A stretch of DNA of 64,000 bases from Gammaproteobacteria bacterium (GTDB lineage Bacteria > Pseudomonadota > Gammaproteobacteria > UBA4575), in assembly GCA_028279275.1 (NCBI GenBank), contig JANQOB010000001.1, forward strand, positions 1 through 64,000, given 5' to 3'. The stretch's first letter is position 1. Each line of letters opens with the position of its first letter. Below, one piece after another: positions 63,688-64,000 of this stretch. The translations under genes were made by a program, and so were the position numbers. The notes below the pieces were generated by a model. It did no database searches and was not told the DNA's origin. It was given only the letters and a program-made list of their open reading frames with translations.

Positions 63688-64000
63688 TTACTTTTGGTTA
63701 GCGTAAAATTGAATTAAATCACGCATTGCATCATCACCGGCAGATGCGTGCGCTTCTTCCATTTGTTTTTTCATTTTCTTGGGCATATCACGATCACCAC
63801 TATTGTAATCGTCAAGTGTGTATTTTAAGTAAGGCGCCCATTGACCAGCTAAAACTCCTGCATCATCTTCTGCGGAGCTACCGCCGTTTTCATGACATTT
63901 CTCGCAGTGTGTTTCATGTAAAGAAGCACCTGCACGTGCTTGGTCATCATTTGCAGGTTGATCTGCACTTTCAAACGGAAGTTCAGCAAAATATTTGGCA
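63688..64000 (-). CDS. fccA: Cytochrome c subunit of flavocytochrome c (5' partial)
   Basis: The last 104 codons are visible; the start lies beyond the right edge. One haem site C-E-K-C-H is followed by SSAEDDAGVLAGQWAPYLKYTLDDYNSGDRDMPKKM, the class I cytochrome c fold with a Met ligand in the DMPKKM region. This is the C-terminal half of a c4/c553-like dihaem protein, or a complete monohaem domain. It is encoded directly upstream of fccB, the usual order, so it is the likely electron acceptor of FccB. Confidence 0.85.
   Translation of the reverse strand, partial: AKYFAELPFESADQPANDDQARAGASLHETHCEKCHENGGSSAEDDAGVLAGQWAPYLKYTLDDYNSGDRDMPKKMKKQMEEAHASAGDDAMRDLIQFYANQK

Overview
The window is an AT-rich chromosomal segment of a free-living Gammaproteobacterium that very probably oxidises reduced sulfur. 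Support for the class: the nrdR-ribD-ribE-ribH-nusB-thiL-pgpA order, a complete gspC-N type II secretion operon, PilT-type ATPases, a 1297-residue PurL and an E. coli-like tmRNA tag (ANDDNYALAA). Support for sulfur oxidation: a Tat-exported flavocytochrome c sulfide dehydrogenase (fccB plus the end of its cytochrome) at the right edge, a DsrE2-like sulfur carrier, and a cluster of YeeE-type sulfur permease and periplasmic rhodanese. No transposase, integrase, phage gene or CRISPR array was seen.

Layout. 1-3.2 kb: end of a very large secreted protein (Ig-like, PKD, YVTN propeller, two CxxCH haem sites). 3.2-5.9 kb: a zinc-response divergon. A perfect Zur-type palindrome lies between an iota-carbonic-anhydrase-like gene (left) and a CobW-family metallochaperone plus DUF1826 gene (right). 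5.9-9.5 kb: a LysR regulator divergent from a tautomerase / beta-carbonic-anhydrase-like / AhpD-like run with three small genes. 9.5-10.4 kb: SRAP protein. 10.5-13.7 kb: minus-strand sulfur cluster, including a small protein made of Asn-Pro-Cys-Gly repeats. 13.8-14.75 kb: about 1 kb with only tiny ORFs. 14.75-25.5 kb: separate plus-strand genes (glgC, AsmA, solute-binding protein, DUF302, OsmC, homocysteine methyltransferase, P-type ATPase flanked by a diverged repeat). 25.7-28.8 kb: BTAD-hydrolase fusion regulator, GNAT, tmRNA.

29-40.5 kb is housekeeping: purL, an outer-membrane protein, glyA, nrdR and the riboflavin operon, which carries a proteasome-like Ntn hydrolase and lacks ribBA. 40.5-46.8 kb is a tightly packed signalling and motility unit: HEAT-repeat Ser/Thr kinase, two PilT ATPases, a retropepsin-like protease and a cyclase-FHA protein. 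Then gltX, tRNA-Ala, the gsp operon on the minus strand, tRNA-Glu, and the sulfur genes at the right edge.

The most interesting reading is the 3.2-5.9 kb divergon. A carbonic anhydrase family reported to work without zinc shares its control region with a Zur box and a zinc-chaperone operon, which suggests a zinc-sparing switch. The copy here has lost the two histidines of the family's HHSS motif. Second is the HEAT-kinase / PilT / cyclase-FHA unit, which looks like a self-contained phospho-signalling circuit for type IV pilus retraction.
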